From Ruminococcus_G sp964621905 (lineage in GTDB: Bacteria; Bacillota; Clostridia; Lachnospirales; Lachnospiraceae), in contig CAZUNG010000017.1 in NCBI GenBank assembly GCA_964621905.1, positions 1-64,000 on the forward strand: DNA of 64,000 bases, given 5' to 3'. The position numbers were made by a program, and so were the translations under genes. Below are positions 1 through 8,819 of the stretch, piece by piece (position 1 is the first letter of the stretch; each line of letters begins with the position of its first letter). The notes beneath the pieces are model-generated. The model saw nothing but the letters and a program-made list of their open reading frames with translations. It was not told the origin of the DNA and did no database searches.

Positions 1-1
1 A

Positions 2-82
2 GGAAACGCTGATGAGGGCGATTTTGATCACGGATTCTACGCAACAGGCATAACTTCTGGAGAATGGTGTTTAGTCTTGTAA
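2..82 (+). CDS. C-terminal end of an unidentified protein (partial, 5' end outside window)
   Basis: The frame starting at base 2 is open for 26 codons from the window edge and stops with TAA at 80-82, just before a clear transcription terminator. The other two forward frames hit stops early. The visible residues end in SGEWCLVL. This is too little to assign a family. The stop codon lying four bases before a terminator stem is the main reason to believe it is a real gene end. Confidence 0.5.
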   Translation, partial: GNADEGDFDHGFYATGITSGEWCLVL

Positions 83-85
83 AAA

Positions 86-119
86 AGTCTGGACTGCCGG
101 CGGCAGTTCAGGCTTTTTA
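86..119 (+). terminator. Rho-independent terminator
   Basis: The arms at 86-99 and 101-114 pair over about 14 bases with two G-U wobbles, and a T-run follows (115-118). It closes the partial gene at the left edge. Confidence 0.8.
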
Positions 120-351
120 TCACTGATGGGCGTTATGCCTACAGAAGATTATATATAGGCAGACTGAAGGGGAATGAAATGAAACCCGGCATTTTCCCAT
201 TCCATGATGGACTGAATGCTGGGAAGTCCTCCCGAGTGGTAATCAATACATTTATTTTAACGTCAACATTTTAATTCTATATTTGTATTTTCTTAATTTT
301 TAATAAAAACACCTCATTATTTGTCAGGAATGTCCAGAACGTACATTCATG
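120..351. other. Intergenic stretch without recognisable genes
   Basis: About 230 bases between the first terminator and the promoter of the kinase-like gene. It becomes AT-rich from about 245. A short inverted repeat (GGGA/TCCC near 221-233) is present. I see no supported coding region or RNA gene in it. Confidence 0.5.
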
Positions 352-380
352 TTGAAAGAATTTTGCAATTATGCTAAACT
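352..380 (+). promoter_or_regulatory. Sigma-A promoter for the kinase-like gene
   Basis: TTGAAA at 352-357 and TAAACT at 375-380 are separated by 17 bases. The predicted start lies about 30 bases before the start codon at 417. Confidence 0.6.
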
Positions 381-416
381 ATAGACGTATTTAGCATGTA
401 AAAAGGCTAGGGGAAC

Positions 417-926
417 ATGAAAAAAGAAAAGAACAATCTTGTATTAATCGGAATGCCGGGTGTCGGAAAAAGCACGATTGGCGTGATTCTGGCAAAGGAA
501 ATCGGATATCAGTTTCTGGATGCGGATCTTTTAATCCAGCAGAAGGAAAACCGTCTGCTGAAGGAGATTATCGCAGAGGAAGGAACAGACGGATTTATTG
601 CGGTTGAAAACAGAGTCAATGCGTCCATTGCTGCAGATCGCACTGTAATTGCTACAGGAGGGAGTGTAGTTTACGGTAAAGAGGCGATGGAACACCTCCG
701 GGAAATCGGAACGATTATATATTTACGGCTTTCCTATGCATCTTTGAAGAGACGTCTGCATAACCTAAGAGGTAGAGGGGTAGTGCAGAAAGAAGGACAG
801 ACTCTCCGGGATATTTATGAGGAGCGCACGTTGTTATATGAGCAGTATGCGGATTTGATTGTGGATGAAGAAAATAAAGGGATTGAGGAGACGCTGCAGG
901 CAATTCTCGACATATTAATTTTATAA
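417..926 (+). CDS. Shikimate-kinase-like P-loop kinase
   Basis: A 169-residue P-loop kinase of the AroK type, which in canonical form phosphorylates shikimate in the chorismate pathway. Seen: Walker A GMPGVGKS (12-19), DAD (35-37) at the substrate-binding Asp position, ATGGS (79-83) in place of the usual GGG loop, lid arginines in LRGRGVV, and the C-terminal ERTLLYEQYADLIVD, which matches the conserved ERxPLYxxxAD region. The FRxxE motif that supplies the substrate-binding Arg in AroK reads FIAVE here (Ile61). The fold call is secure, but the substrate may not be shikimate. It stands alone behind its own promoter, not among aro genes. GGGGAAC precedes the ATG. Confidence 0.8.
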   Translation: MKKEKNNLVLIGMPGVGKSTIGVILAKEIGYQFLDADLLIQQKENRLLKEIIAEEGTDGFIAVENRVNASIAADRTVIATGGSVVYGKEAMEHLREIGTIIYLRLSYASLKRRLHNLRGRGVVQKEGQTLRDIYEERTLLYEQYADLIVDEENKGIEETLQAILDILIL

Positions 927-954
927 AATTTTTAAGTTTTTTTTACAAAACAAT

Positions 955-982
955 TGAATTATTATAACATTTGCGGTATGCT
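955..982 (+). promoter_or_regulatory. Candidate promoter for murA
   Basis: TTGAAT at 955-960 and TATGCT at 977-982 with a 16-base spacer. An alternative, TTTACA at 942-947 with TAACAT at 965-970, is possible in the same AT-rich stretch. Confidence 0.4.
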
Positions 983-1051
983 AATTAATACATTGATTGG
1001 TTGTGTCGGTGGTTTTGGGTCTGCCGATACAAGAAAAATCCGAGGTGGAAT

Positions 1052-2344
1052 ATGGAACAATATATAATAAGAGGTGGTAATCCGCTGGTTGGAGAAGTTG
1101 AAATTGGCGGTGCAAAAAATGCAGCACTTGCGATACTTGCTGCTGCGATCATGACGGATGAAACAGTGCGTATTGATAATCTTCCGGATGTCAGGGACAT
1201 CAATGTCCTTCTGGAAGCAATTGAAAGAATCGGGGCAACCGTAGAACGTGTTGACCGTCATACAGTGACCATTAACGGAGCAACAATTGGTGATATCAGT
1301 GTTGATTACGAATATATTAAGAAAATCCGTGCGTCCTACTATCTGTTAGGCGCACTGCTTGGAAAATACAAAAAAGCGGAAGTTCCGCTTCCGGGCGGCT
1401 GCAATATCGGAAGCCGTCCGATTGACCAGCACTTAAAAGGTTTCCGCGCGCTCGGAGCGTCGGTGGATATCCTGCACGGTGCAATTGTGGCGAGGGCGAA
1501 TGAGTTAACAGGAAATCATATCTTTCTTGATATGGTGTCTGTCGGTGCGACAATCAACATCATGATGGCCGCTTCCATGGCGAAGGGAAGGACCATTATT
1601 GAAAATGCGGCCAGAGAACCGCACGTTGTAGATGTTGCCAATTTCCTCAACAGTATGGGGGCAAACATCAAGGGTGCCGGTACGGATGTCATTCGCATCA
1701 AAGGTGTGGACAAGCTCCATGCCAGTGATTATTCCATTGTGCCGGATATGATTGAAGCGGGAACTTATATGATGGCAGCGGCTGCCACCAAAGGCGATAT
1801 TCTGATAAAAAATGTGATACCGAAACATCTTGAGGCTACAACAGCGAAGCTGGAAGAGATCGGCTGTGAGGTGGAAGAGTTTGACGATACCATTCGGGTG
1901 ATTGCTTCACGGCGTCTCAGAAGGACACATGTGAAAACATTGCCGTATCCGGGATTTCCGACGGATATGCAGCCGCAGATGGCAGTTGTGCTTGCACTCG
2001 CAGAGGGGACAAGTATTGTGACGGAAAGTATTTTTGAAAACCGCTTTAAATATGCAGATGAGCTCGCACGTATGGGGGCTGATGTGAAAGTGGAAGGAAA
2101 TACTGCGATTATTGACGGAGTGGACCGTCTTACCGGTGCCAGAGTAAGCGCTCCGGATCTTCGTGCCGGTGCAGCGCTTGTAATTGCAGGGCTGGCTGCC
2201 GACGGCATCACAACCGTCGATGATATTATGTATGTTCAGCGCGGTTATGAGGACTTTGAGGGAAAACTGAAAGGACTCGGCGCAGATATCGAGCGCGTGT
2301 TCAGTGAGAAAGAAATTCAGAAATTCAAACTTCGGATCGGATAA
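1052..2344 (+). CDS. murA: UDP-N-acetylglucosamine 1-carboxyvinyltransferase (MurA)
   Basis: Cytoplasmic enzyme that transfers enolpyruvate from PEP to UDP-GlcNAc, the first committed step of peptidoglycan synthesis and the fosfomycin target. The 430-residue product has the usual length and the two-lobed EPSP-synthase-like fold. Key residues are visible: GGAKNAAL with Lys22 and Asn23, and the active-site Cys117 in PGGCNIGSRP. Cysteine at this position predicts fosfomycin sensitivity of this copy. I start at 1052, not at an upstream in-frame start at 1001, because GAGGTGG precedes ATG at 1052 and the protein then begins MEQYIIRGG as in the family. Firmicutes often carry two murA paralogues; which one this is cannot be told here. 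A strong terminator follows. Confidence 0.96.
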   Translation: MEQYIIRGGNPLVGEVEIGGAKNAALAILAAAIMTDETVRIDNLPDVRDINVLLEAIERIGATVERVDRHTVTINGATIGDISVDYEYIKKIRASYYLLGALLGKYKKAEVPLPGGCNIGSRPIDQHLKGFRALGASVDILHGAIVARANELTGNHIFLDMVSVGATINIMMAASMAKGRTIIENAAREPHVVDVANFLNSMGANIKGAGTDVIRIKGVDKLHASDYSIVPDMIEAGTYMMAAAATKGDILIKNVIPKHLEATTAKLEEIGCEVEEFDDTIRVIASRRLRRTHVKTLPYPGFPTDMQPQMAVVLALAEGTSIVTESIFENRFKYADELARMGADVKVEGNTAIIDGVDRLTGARVSAPDLRAGAALVIAGLAADGITTVDDIMYVQRGYEDFEGKLKGLGADIERVFSEKEIQKFKLRIG

Positions 2345-2356
2345 AGGGAACGATAA

Positions 2357-2414
2357 AATACCGGATACCTAAGAACTGTAAAAGCAGCTTTTAGGTATCC
2401 GGTATTGTTGTTTT
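2357..2414. terminator. Bidirectional terminator between murA and the response regulator
   Basis: A perfect 16-base inverted repeat (2357-2372 with 2391-2406) is flanked by T-rich sequence on the right and A-rich sequence on the left. It can end both converging transcripts. Confidence 0.9.
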
Positions 2415-2440
2415 GCAAAGAAGCCGGTTAATTTGATAAA

Positions 2441-4057
2441 TTATTTGATTTCAGACGGCGGTGCGTCAGAGAGAGCAGCAAGTTTGTAATCCCGGACACG
2501 GTAACCGGTCAGCTTTTTAAAAAGCTTGGAAAAATAAACAGGATCATTAATGCCCACTTTTTCCGCAACTTCATAAGTGTGCAGGGAAGTGCCAAGAATT
2601 AATTTCTTGGCTTTTGCGATCCTTACATTCTGTATGTAAGAAGAAATATTGATATTTTTCTTGTTTTTAAAAAGACGTCCCAGATAGCCGGAACTCATGT
2701 AAAAGACGGAGGCGATTTTCTCCAGGGACAACTCTTCGGCGTAGTGGGAATGAATATAGCGTTCGATATTGTCAATGATATCGCTTCTCTGGGTTCTCTG
2801 ATTCATCGTGCTGCCCAAGGTCTGCATGATAACATCGGTGACGCTTGCAAACAGTTCTTCCAGCGAATTGCATTTCCTCAGACGGGTATAATAGTCTGCA
2901 GGATTACTGCCCGCCGGCATGTCAAAACTGTTGTATGAGTAGTACTGCTGTGAACAGGCATTGATAATGTAACTGCAGATATTTAAGATATTGTCATATG
3001 ACACCTGGTTCTCTTCAAAATATAAGCGCAGTTTTGTGAGTTGGGAGTGTGTCAGGGGCAGATTCAGTTTGCCGATGGAATCCAGAATACTGTCCAGAAT
3101 GGATTTTACGGTATTCATCTGCTGATCTGACAGGCTGGGTATGGTGCTGTAGGAACAGACAGGCTGGCTGTTGCTGTACAGTGCAAATTTTACGGCGCTT
3201 TCCGATTCGCTGACAGCAGTGTGTATTTGACAGACATCGTTGTGCAGATTACTGATTCCTATCGAGATAAAAAAATTCGTCAGATTATCTACAATGCTGC
3301 ACAGCTCTGTACACAGCTCATCAATACTGTTCCGGTGCAGTGTTTCCGCACTGTTAAAGCAGATTCTGATATAATGGCGGCTGCGCACAACGACATAGTA
3401 ATCTTCTCCTGCGAAGACCTGGTTGATATACTGCTTTACCAGTTCTTCGAAATCATAGTATTCTTCATTCGTATACTGTAAAGATTCGGAAGTATTGATA
3501 TGAATCGTGACGATATGATAGTTGTAAATATAAATATCCAGTTTGTCCAGAAGATCCTGCAGGTCTTCGGTGTTATGGCCGTCCTCCATGATATTCATCA
3601 GAAGCATGGACTGACGCAGCTCCAGATTTTTCTGAAGCTGCTGTTCCATCTTCCATTCCAGGTCCAGATGTTCATTCGCTCTCTCAATTACAGAAATTGC
3701 CTGTTTGACAGCTTCTGAGACTTTGAATACAGAAGTTGGTTTTAGAATGAGGTTGACAACATTGGGACATTGGATGGCCTGATAAGCGTTATCAAACTCA
3801 TAGAACCCTGTGATCAGGATACATTTGACTGCAGGGTAATGTTCATACAGATTCTTACATAGTGTCAGACCGTCCATCTGGTCCATATTAATGTCAGTCA
3901 GCACAATGTCAGGCGTTTCCAGTGCTGCTTTTGCAAGTGCATCTTCTCCGCTTTGACAGGTGCCGATCAGGGTGCAGCCCAGGCTGGCCCATTTGATACC
4001 TGCAGACAAGCCTGTCCGGATCACTTTTTCATTGTCTACGATCAAAACTTTATACAT
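2441..4057 (-). CDS. YesN-type response regulator (receiver plus AraC HTH)
   Basis: A 538-residue two-component response regulator. An N-terminal receiver domain (about 1-120) carries the phospho-acceptor Asp55 in DIVLTDINM; the usual acidic pair near the N-terminus reads VDNE, so one Asp is Asn as in many YesN proteins. A long middle linker (about 130-420) follows, then a C-terminal pair of AraC-type helix-turn-helix motifs (about 430-525). It lies 36 bases downstream of the YesM-like kinase gene and is cotranscribed with it; AGGAGGAAATC precedes the ATG. By family precedent it should activate the divergent sugar transporter operon starting at 6253 when phosphorylated. The target is inferred from position. 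Confidence 0.9.
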   Translation of the reverse strand: MYKVLIVDNEKVIRTGLSAGIKWASLGCTLIGTCQSGEDALAKAALETPDIVLTDINMDQMDGLTLCKNLYEHYPAVKCILITGFYEFDNAYQAIQCPNVVNLILKPTSVFKVSEAVKQAISVIERANEHLDLEWKMEQQLQKNLELRQSMLLMNIMEDGHNTEDLQDLLDKLDIYIYNYHIVTIHINTSESLQYTNEEYYDFEELVKQYINQVFAGEDYYVVVRSRHYIRICFNSAETLHRNSIDELCTELCSIVDNLTNFFISIGISNLHNDVCQIHTAVSESESAVKFALYSNSQPVCSYSTIPSLSDQQMNTVKSILDSILDSIGKLNLPLTHSQLTKLRLYFEENQVSYDNILNICSYIINACSQQYYSYNSFDMPAGSNPADYYTRLRKCNSLEELFASVTDVIMQTLGSTMNQRTQRSDIIDNIERYIHSHYAEELSLEKIASVFYMSSGYLGRLFKNKKNINISSYIQNVRIAKAKKLILGTSLHTYEVAEKVGINDPVYFSKLFKKLTGYRVRDYKLAALSDAPPSEIK

Positions 4058-4093
4058 GATTTCCTCCTGCCGTCTGGCTCATGAACAAAACGT

Positions 4094-5905
4094 TTAGTCC
4101 CGGACCTTGTCAAACGGGATATGCACAGTCACAACAGTTCCCTGATTGGGAGCACTTTTGATATCGATACCGTATCTGGGTCCATATAACATAGACAGAC
4201 GGTCTGCAATGTTTTTAAGAGCAATATGGTGACTGCGTGAATCCAGATTCAGAGAGTCATGATCTGGATTCTGATTCAAAATGGAATCAGGGTTAAAACC
4301 GCAGCCATTATCTTCGATCTTACACAGAATACCGTCTGTTTCTTCCCATATACTGATTGTGATACGGCCTTCGCGGCTGATATTAGAAAATCCGTGGACA
4401 ATGCAGTTTTCCGCAATCGGCTGCAGAGACAGTTTGGGTATCTGGTAAAGGTCCAGAATCTCATCGTCCGCGTTAATCTTATATTGAAAGTTGACGGCCA
4501 GACTGATCTGCTGCAGCACCAGATAATTCTGGATGTACTCCAGTTCCTGACGAATCGTAATTTTCTGACGTCCGTTAAACAGAATATTACTGTGCAGCAG
4601 TTCACTGAGCTTAATGACCATATTGCTGATGTCATCGGATCCGTTGGTGCTGGCTTTCCAGTTAATGATATCCAGCATGTTGAACAGGAAATGGGGATTG
4701 ATCTGCGACTGCAGATTCTTAATCTCATAATCTTTCAGCTGATTTTGCAGAGATTCGCACTCAGTATGCAGAATGTGGATCTCTTCAATCCTGTTTTGAA
4801 TCAATTCCTGAACTTCTGAAACTTCTCTGCAGGAGGGGGTAAATACCGGTTTCACGTGAGGCTGTTCCAAGGAAAGCTGATAGTAACTGTGCAGCTGCTG
4901 TATGGGATAGATCAGCCGGGAAACAGCGGCGGCAGCGGTGAAACAGTATAATATGACAGCCAGTATTAATATCAACGTATACAGCAGAGATTTTGAGGCA
5001 AGCATGACGGAGTGCTTTGGAATCGTGAGATACAGGTGAAGGTTCCACGCCTCCAGATTCTCCTGGTAGATATAATAATCGGAATGCTGCTCTAATAGCT
5101 TGTCCGAATTACAAAGTTCCTGTGGCACGCTGTTATAGACGAGAGCACCTATGTCCGCATTGTTATTGGAAAAAATAACAGCGGACTGATCAGTGTATAC
5201 CCGGTACTGCGTATTCGGGTACTGATCCAGGTTCAGTGTGTATGTATACCGGGTCTGGCCAGGGTTTACGTTATCGAGAATATTGTTAGGCACCGGATTC
5301 AGCTCGATAATCACCTTTCCATAATAGTGATTTTCATAAATGTTTCGGAAATCCTGTACCCAGTAGGCATAGGCAGAGCCGTTGGCCGGTGAAATAAACT
5401 GTCCTGAGGGAAGGTCAAGGTCCATGCAGTCTCTGTAAAGTTTGGTGCACCGCTCCAGAGCCAGATCTACGGACGTGTTATCAAGTGCATAGTATTCCAG
5501 GGAGTTTTCGTAAAATATGGTCACGGCGCTGATTGCGGGCTGCATGAAAAAACGCTTGTACAGCACCGGTGAGCTGATCGTATCTTTGAGGTTCTTTAAC
5601 TCTTCACCAATCTCTTCTTCTCCCTTTTTCAGGTTTTTCAAATGTGTCCGTATATCCGGACAGTCCTCAATCATTGTGACAATATCGGAAGCGAAGGTAA
5701 GGTGTGTTTCCAGTACTTCTTTAAAATCATCAACATAGTTATTCAGACCGTTTTCTGCTGCAGTGTTCATTGCATGCGTATTGGCATATATAAAACAGCC
5801 GCAGAGCAATGCGGCCGGTGCAATGAGAAGCAGGCATACGTAGCAGATAAATTTTTTCCTTGTGGACGGATAAGGGTGTTCCGATTGATTTTTGATCAGG
5901 ACCAT
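4094..5905 (-). CDS. YesM-type sensor histidine kinase
   Basis: A membrane sensor kinase of 603 residues. It has one N-terminal membrane segment (about 19-41), an extracellular sensing domain (about 42-305), a second membrane segment (about 307-326), then a His_kinase domain with phospho-acceptor His405 in QSQINPHFLFN, and a C-terminal HATPase with the N box (NCIVHGF) and G box (DNGCGFN). I place the start at 5905: the reverse strand reads GCGAGGTAACAATATG there, whereas the ATG nine codons earlier has no ribosome binding site. It is the partner of the following AraC-type regulator. Extracellular sensing of a carbohydrate, possibly through the adjacent binding protein, is an inference from similar loci. 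Confidence 0.92.
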   Translation of the reverse strand: MVLIKNQSEHPYPSTRKKFICYVCLLLIAPAALLCGCFIYANTHAMNTAAENGLNNYVDDFKEVLETHLTFASDIVTMIEDCPDIRTHLKNLKKGEEEIGEELKNLKDTISSPVLYKRFFMQPAISAVTIFYENSLEYYALDNTSVDLALERCTKLYRDCMDLDLPSGQFISPANGSAYAYWVQDFRNIYENHYYGKVIIELNPVPNNILDNVNPGQTRYTYTLNLDQYPNTQYRVYTDQSAVIFSNNNADIGALVYNSVPQELCNSDKLLEQHSDYYIYQENLEAWNLHLYLTIPKHSVMLASKSLLYTLILILAVILYCFTAAAAVSRLIYPIQQLHSYYQLSLEQPHVKPVFTPSCREVSEVQELIQNRIEEIHILHTECESLQNQLKDYEIKNLQSQINPHFLFNMLDIINWKASTNGSDDISNMVIKLSELLHSNILFNGRQKITIRQELEYIQNYLVLQQISLAVNFQYKINADDEILDLYQIPKLSLQPIAENCIVHGFSNISREGRITISIWEETDGILCKIEDNGCGFNPDSILNQNPDHDSLNLDSRSHHIALKNIADRLSMLYGPRYGIDIKSAPNQGTVVTVHIPFDKVRD

Positions 5906-5937
5906 ATTGTTACCTCGCAAAGTTTTTGTCAAATAAA

Positions 5938-5966
5938 ATTATAACAAATTGATAATTAAAAGTTAA
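5938..5966 (-). promoter_or_regulatory. Promoter for the YesM/YesN-type operon
   Basis: On the minus strand TTAACT (5961-5966) and a consensus TATAAT (5938-5943) are separated by 17 bases, directly upstream of the kinase start. Confidence 0.7.
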
Positions 5967-6178
5967 TAGGAGCGCATTGTAATATAGCGACATTTTATGG
6001 TAAATATTGAACAACTTTTTTGGGCGGGTATTTTTGGATATTCGGCAGACTGTAAAGATTCTTAGTTTAACAAAGAAATTATTGTAATAATCACAGATAT
6101 CCAAAATAGAAACAAAAGAAAGAGATCAAAACTGTAATTATCTGACAGGTGATAAAATTTATGTGTCATTTCCTTCCA

Positions 6179-6207
6179 TTTACGGTAAAGACAGAGAATG
6201 ATAGAAT
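6179..6207 (+). promoter_or_regulatory. Candidate promoter for the first sugar ABC operon
   Basis: TTTACG at 6179-6184 and TAGAAT at 6202-6207 with a 17-base spacer, about 45 bases before the binding-protein start. The poor -35 would suit activation by the adjacent AraC-type regulator. The AT-rich 5967-6178 stretch between the divergent promoters is where its binding sites would be expected; I could not single out a site. Confidence 0.5.
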
Positions 6208-6252
6208 ACGGTCATAAGCAAACAGCACGAGAGATGCAAAGGAGGAAATGAA

Positions 6253-7263
6253 ATGAGAAAAAAATTGATAAGTGTGGTATTGGCACTGACGCTGGCCGGC
6301 CTGCTGTGTGGCTGCGGAGGAGGAGACGGCACAAAGGAAGAAGCGTCCGGGAGCGGTGACACAACCGCAAATGAAACAGAACAGGAAAGCGGGTCGGATG
6401 CCAAAGGAGAGACGCTTAAAATCGGGTGTGTGGTAAAATTCCAGCATGAATTTTATACATCTTTGATGGAAGGGGCAAAAAAGGCGGCTGATGAGCTTGG
6501 CTGTGAGATTGAGACCATGGCACCAAGTTCGCCCTCCGACGTCACGGGACAGGTTCAGATGGTGGAGGATCTGGTAGCAAAAGGAATTGACATTTTGCTG
6601 ATTGCACCAAATCAGGCAGAAACATTAAAAAATGTCTTTGATGTGGCTGTTGAGAAAGGCGTGAAAATTATAGCAGTCGATACCGACCTGCCGGATTATG
6701 AAAATAAAACGGCATTTGTGGGAACCGGCAATTATGAGGCGGTTAAATATGGGGCAACAGAATTATCAAAGCTGCTTCCGGATGGTGCCAATGTGGTTGT
6801 GCTGCGAGGGCCGCTTGGAGATGCAAATCACGAACTGCGTTCAGCAGGAGCAGTTGACGGACTGGAAGAGGCCGGCTGCAATGTGTTGGAGGTCTTTGAT
6901 GCAGAATCCACGGCAGAAAAAGCATCTGCGGCAGCAGAAGATTTTCTGCTGAAATATAAAAGTGAAGGTATTGACGCTTTCCTGTGCTGTGATGATGAGA
7001 TGGCAGTCGGCACTGTGACTGCAATCAAACAGGCTGGAAAAGGTGAAGATATTCTGGTAACCGGCTATGATGGAAATGCTGCAGCGGTAGAGATGGTTGG
7101 AAGCAAAGATATGGCATTTGACCTTGCACAGAATCCGTTTGAAATGGGTTATCAGGGAGTGGAAGTCGGTGTTAAAGCAATGAAAGGTGAGGCGTTTGAG
7201 GAAACGGTGGATACCGGTGTTCAGATTATCACAAAAGATAACTATAAAGATTTCTTATCATAA
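6253..7263 (+). CDS. Sugar ABC transporter substrate-binding lipoprotein
   Basis: A 336-residue periplasmic-binding-type protein of the ribose/galactose family. The N-terminal signal ends in a lipobox with LCGC (Cys21 as the likely lipidated residue), followed by a low-complexity Gly/Glu/Ser linker to about residue 50. The mature part begins LKIGCVVKFQHEFY and contains the two-lobed fold (DILLIAPNQAE, GANVVVLRGPLGD, DAFLCCDDEMAVGTV, VTGYDGNAAAVEM). It delivers substrate to the ATPase and permease encoded next. AAAGGAGGAAATGAA precedes the ATG. The ligand cannot be read from sequence; a sugar or sugar-like compound is the family expectation. A hairpin follows the gene before the ATPase gene. 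Confidence 0.93.
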   Translation: MRKKLISVVLALTLAGLLCGCGGGDGTKEEASGSGDTTANETEQESGSDAKGETLKIGCVVKFQHEFYTSLMEGAKKAADELGCEIETMAPSSPSDVTGQVQMVEDLVAKGIDILLIAPNQAETLKNVFDVAVEKGVKIIAVDTDLPDYENKTAFVGTGNYEAVKYGATELSKLLPDGANVVVLRGPLGDANHELRSAGAVDGLEEAGCNVLEVFDAESTAEKASAAAEDFLLKYKSEGIDAFLCCDDEMAVGTVTAIKQAGKGEDILVTGYDGNAAAVEMVGSKDMAFDLAQNPFEMGYQGVEVGVKAMKGEAFEETVDTGVQIITKDNYKDFLS

Positions 7264-7270
7264 AAGCGGC

Positions 7271-7305
7271 GATATTTCCCATCTGAAAGGATGGGAAATA
7301 TTTTT
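7271..7305 (+). terminator. Intra-operon hairpin with T-tract after the binding-protein gene
   Basis: Arms 7271-7283 and 7290-7302 pair over 13 bases (one G-T) around a six-base loop, with TTTTT at 7301-7305. It looks like a partial terminator or 3'-end stabiliser that would give more binding protein than ATPase. Confidence 0.75.
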
Positions 7306-7322
7306 AGAAAGGGGGATGAATC

Positions 7323-8819
7323 GTGGAGAATCCGGTGGTAGAATTAAAAAATATTGTCAAGATTTTTCCTGGAGTTACAGCATTGGACCATATGTCACTG
7401 AAAATTAAACCCGGTGAAGTACATGGACTGATCGGTGAGAACGGCGCGGGAAAGTCCACATTGATCAAGGTACTTACTGGGGTACATATTCCGGAAGAGG
7501 GTGAAATCTACATAGAAGGAACACAGCAAAGATTCCGGACACCAAACGATGCAAGAGATCTGGGAATTTCCTGTGTGTACCAGGAACTGAATATTGTACA
7601 GGAATTAAATGTGGTGGATAATCTTTTTCTGGGAAATTATCAGCTGAAGGGGAAACATGTGCTTGATAAAAAGACGATGTACCAAAAGACAAAAGAGATT
7701 ATGACACTGCTGGAGCAGGACATTGATCCGAATACAAGATGTGGGGAACTGGGGATTGGCCAGCAGCAAATGATAGAGATTGGAAGAGCGATTCTTACAG
7801 ATGCAAAAGTCATCATTCTGGATGAGCCGACATCGAGTCTGGGTGAAAAAGAGGCGGAAAATCTCTTTCAAACAGTGCGGAACCTGAAAGAAAAGGGGGT
7901 TGCGTTTCTGTTTGTCTCTCATAAACTCGAGGAATTGTTTATTCTCTGTGACTCTGTGACCGTGATGCGTGATTCAAAGCATATCATAACGGAGGACATA
8001 TCAAAGATCACAAATGATGAACTGATTACTTATATGGTCGGACGTTCCCTGGATAATCTGTTTCCCAAGATTGAGACGTCGCCCGGTGAGATTGCACTGT
8101 CGGTTCAGCACCTGACCAGGACGGGAGAATACTATGATGTCTGTTTTGAAGCCAGAAGAGGGGAGATCCTGGGCTTTTCGGGTCTCGTGGGAGCTGGACG
8201 GACAGAGTTATTTCGTGGGATTTTCGGGGCGGAGGAATATGATTCGGGAGAAATTTATATCAACGGCAAAAAATGCAGGAACAAAACACCCGAGGAAGCA
8301 ATCAGCAATAAAGTTGCATTTCTGACGGAAGACAGAAAGAATCAGGGACTGATTCTGCCGTTTACGGTCGCATGGAACCTTTGCAGTGTTGTTATGGAAC
8401 GTCTGAGAAAGGGGCTGATCCTGGACAAAAAACAATTTGCCGACAATGCAAGGGAAAAAATCAGCCGGCTGAATATCAAAGTCTCCTCACCGGAGCAGCT
8501 GGCATCCCAACTATCCGGAGGAAATCAGCAAAAAGTTGTAATTGGAAAATGGATTTCTGCTGATGCGGATATTTACATTTTCGATGAACCGACCAAGGGT
8601 ATTGATGTCGGCTCCAAAATTGAGGTTTATAACATTATGAACCGTCTGGTTCAGGAAAATAAATGTGTTATCATGATATCTTCTGAACTGCCGGAAATTC
8701 TGGGTATGAGCGACAGAGTCATTGTTATGCGAAGTGGAAGACAGACGGGTGAGATATCACGTGACAGTGATGAATTTAATCAGGAATCTATTATGAAAGC
8801 AGCTTGGGGGTTGAAGTAA
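7323..8819 (+). CDS. Sugar ABC transporter ATP-binding protein (RbsA/MglA type)
   Basis: A 498-residue tandem ATPase of the ribose/galactose importer family, which powers uptake at the inner face of the membrane. The first half has Walker A GENGAGKST (38-46) and Walker B VIILDEPTSSLG; its signature reads ELGIGQQQ rather than LSGGQ. The second half has a degenerate P-loop (GLVGAGRTE), the signature QLSGGNQQK and Walker B IYIFDEPTKGIDVG, as is normal for this family. Translation starts at GTG 7323, set by the GGGGG ribosome binding site upstream. It is directly followed, with no gap, by the permease gene. Confidence 0.95.
   Translation: MENPVVELKNIVKIFPGVTALDHMSLKIKPGEVHGLIGENGAGKSTLIKVLTGVHIPEEGEIYIEGTQQRFRTPNDARDLGISCVYQELNIVQELNVVDNLFLGNYQLKGKHVLDKKTMYQKTKEIMTLLEQDIDPNTRCGELGIGQQQMIEIGRAILTDAKVIILDEPTSSLGEKEAENLFQTVRNLKEKGVAFLFVSHKLEELFILCDSVTVMRDSKHIITEDISKITNDELITYMVGRSLDNLFPKIETSPGEIALSVQHLTRTGEYYDVCFEARRGEILGFSGLVGAGRTELFRGIFGAEEYDSGEIYINGKKCRNKTPEEAISNKVAFLTEDRKNQGLILPFTVAWNLCSVVMERLRKGLILDKKQFADNAREKISRLNIKVSSPEQLASQLSGGNQQKVVIGKWISADADIYIFDEPTKGIDVGSKIEVYNIMNRLVQENKCVIMISSELPEILGMSDRVIVMRSGRQTGEISRDSDEFNQESIMKAAWGLK

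Noticed and set aside
1001..1051. Upstream start for murA
   Set aside because: The added 17 residues do not match the family, and the strong ribosome binding site belongs to the ATG at 1052.
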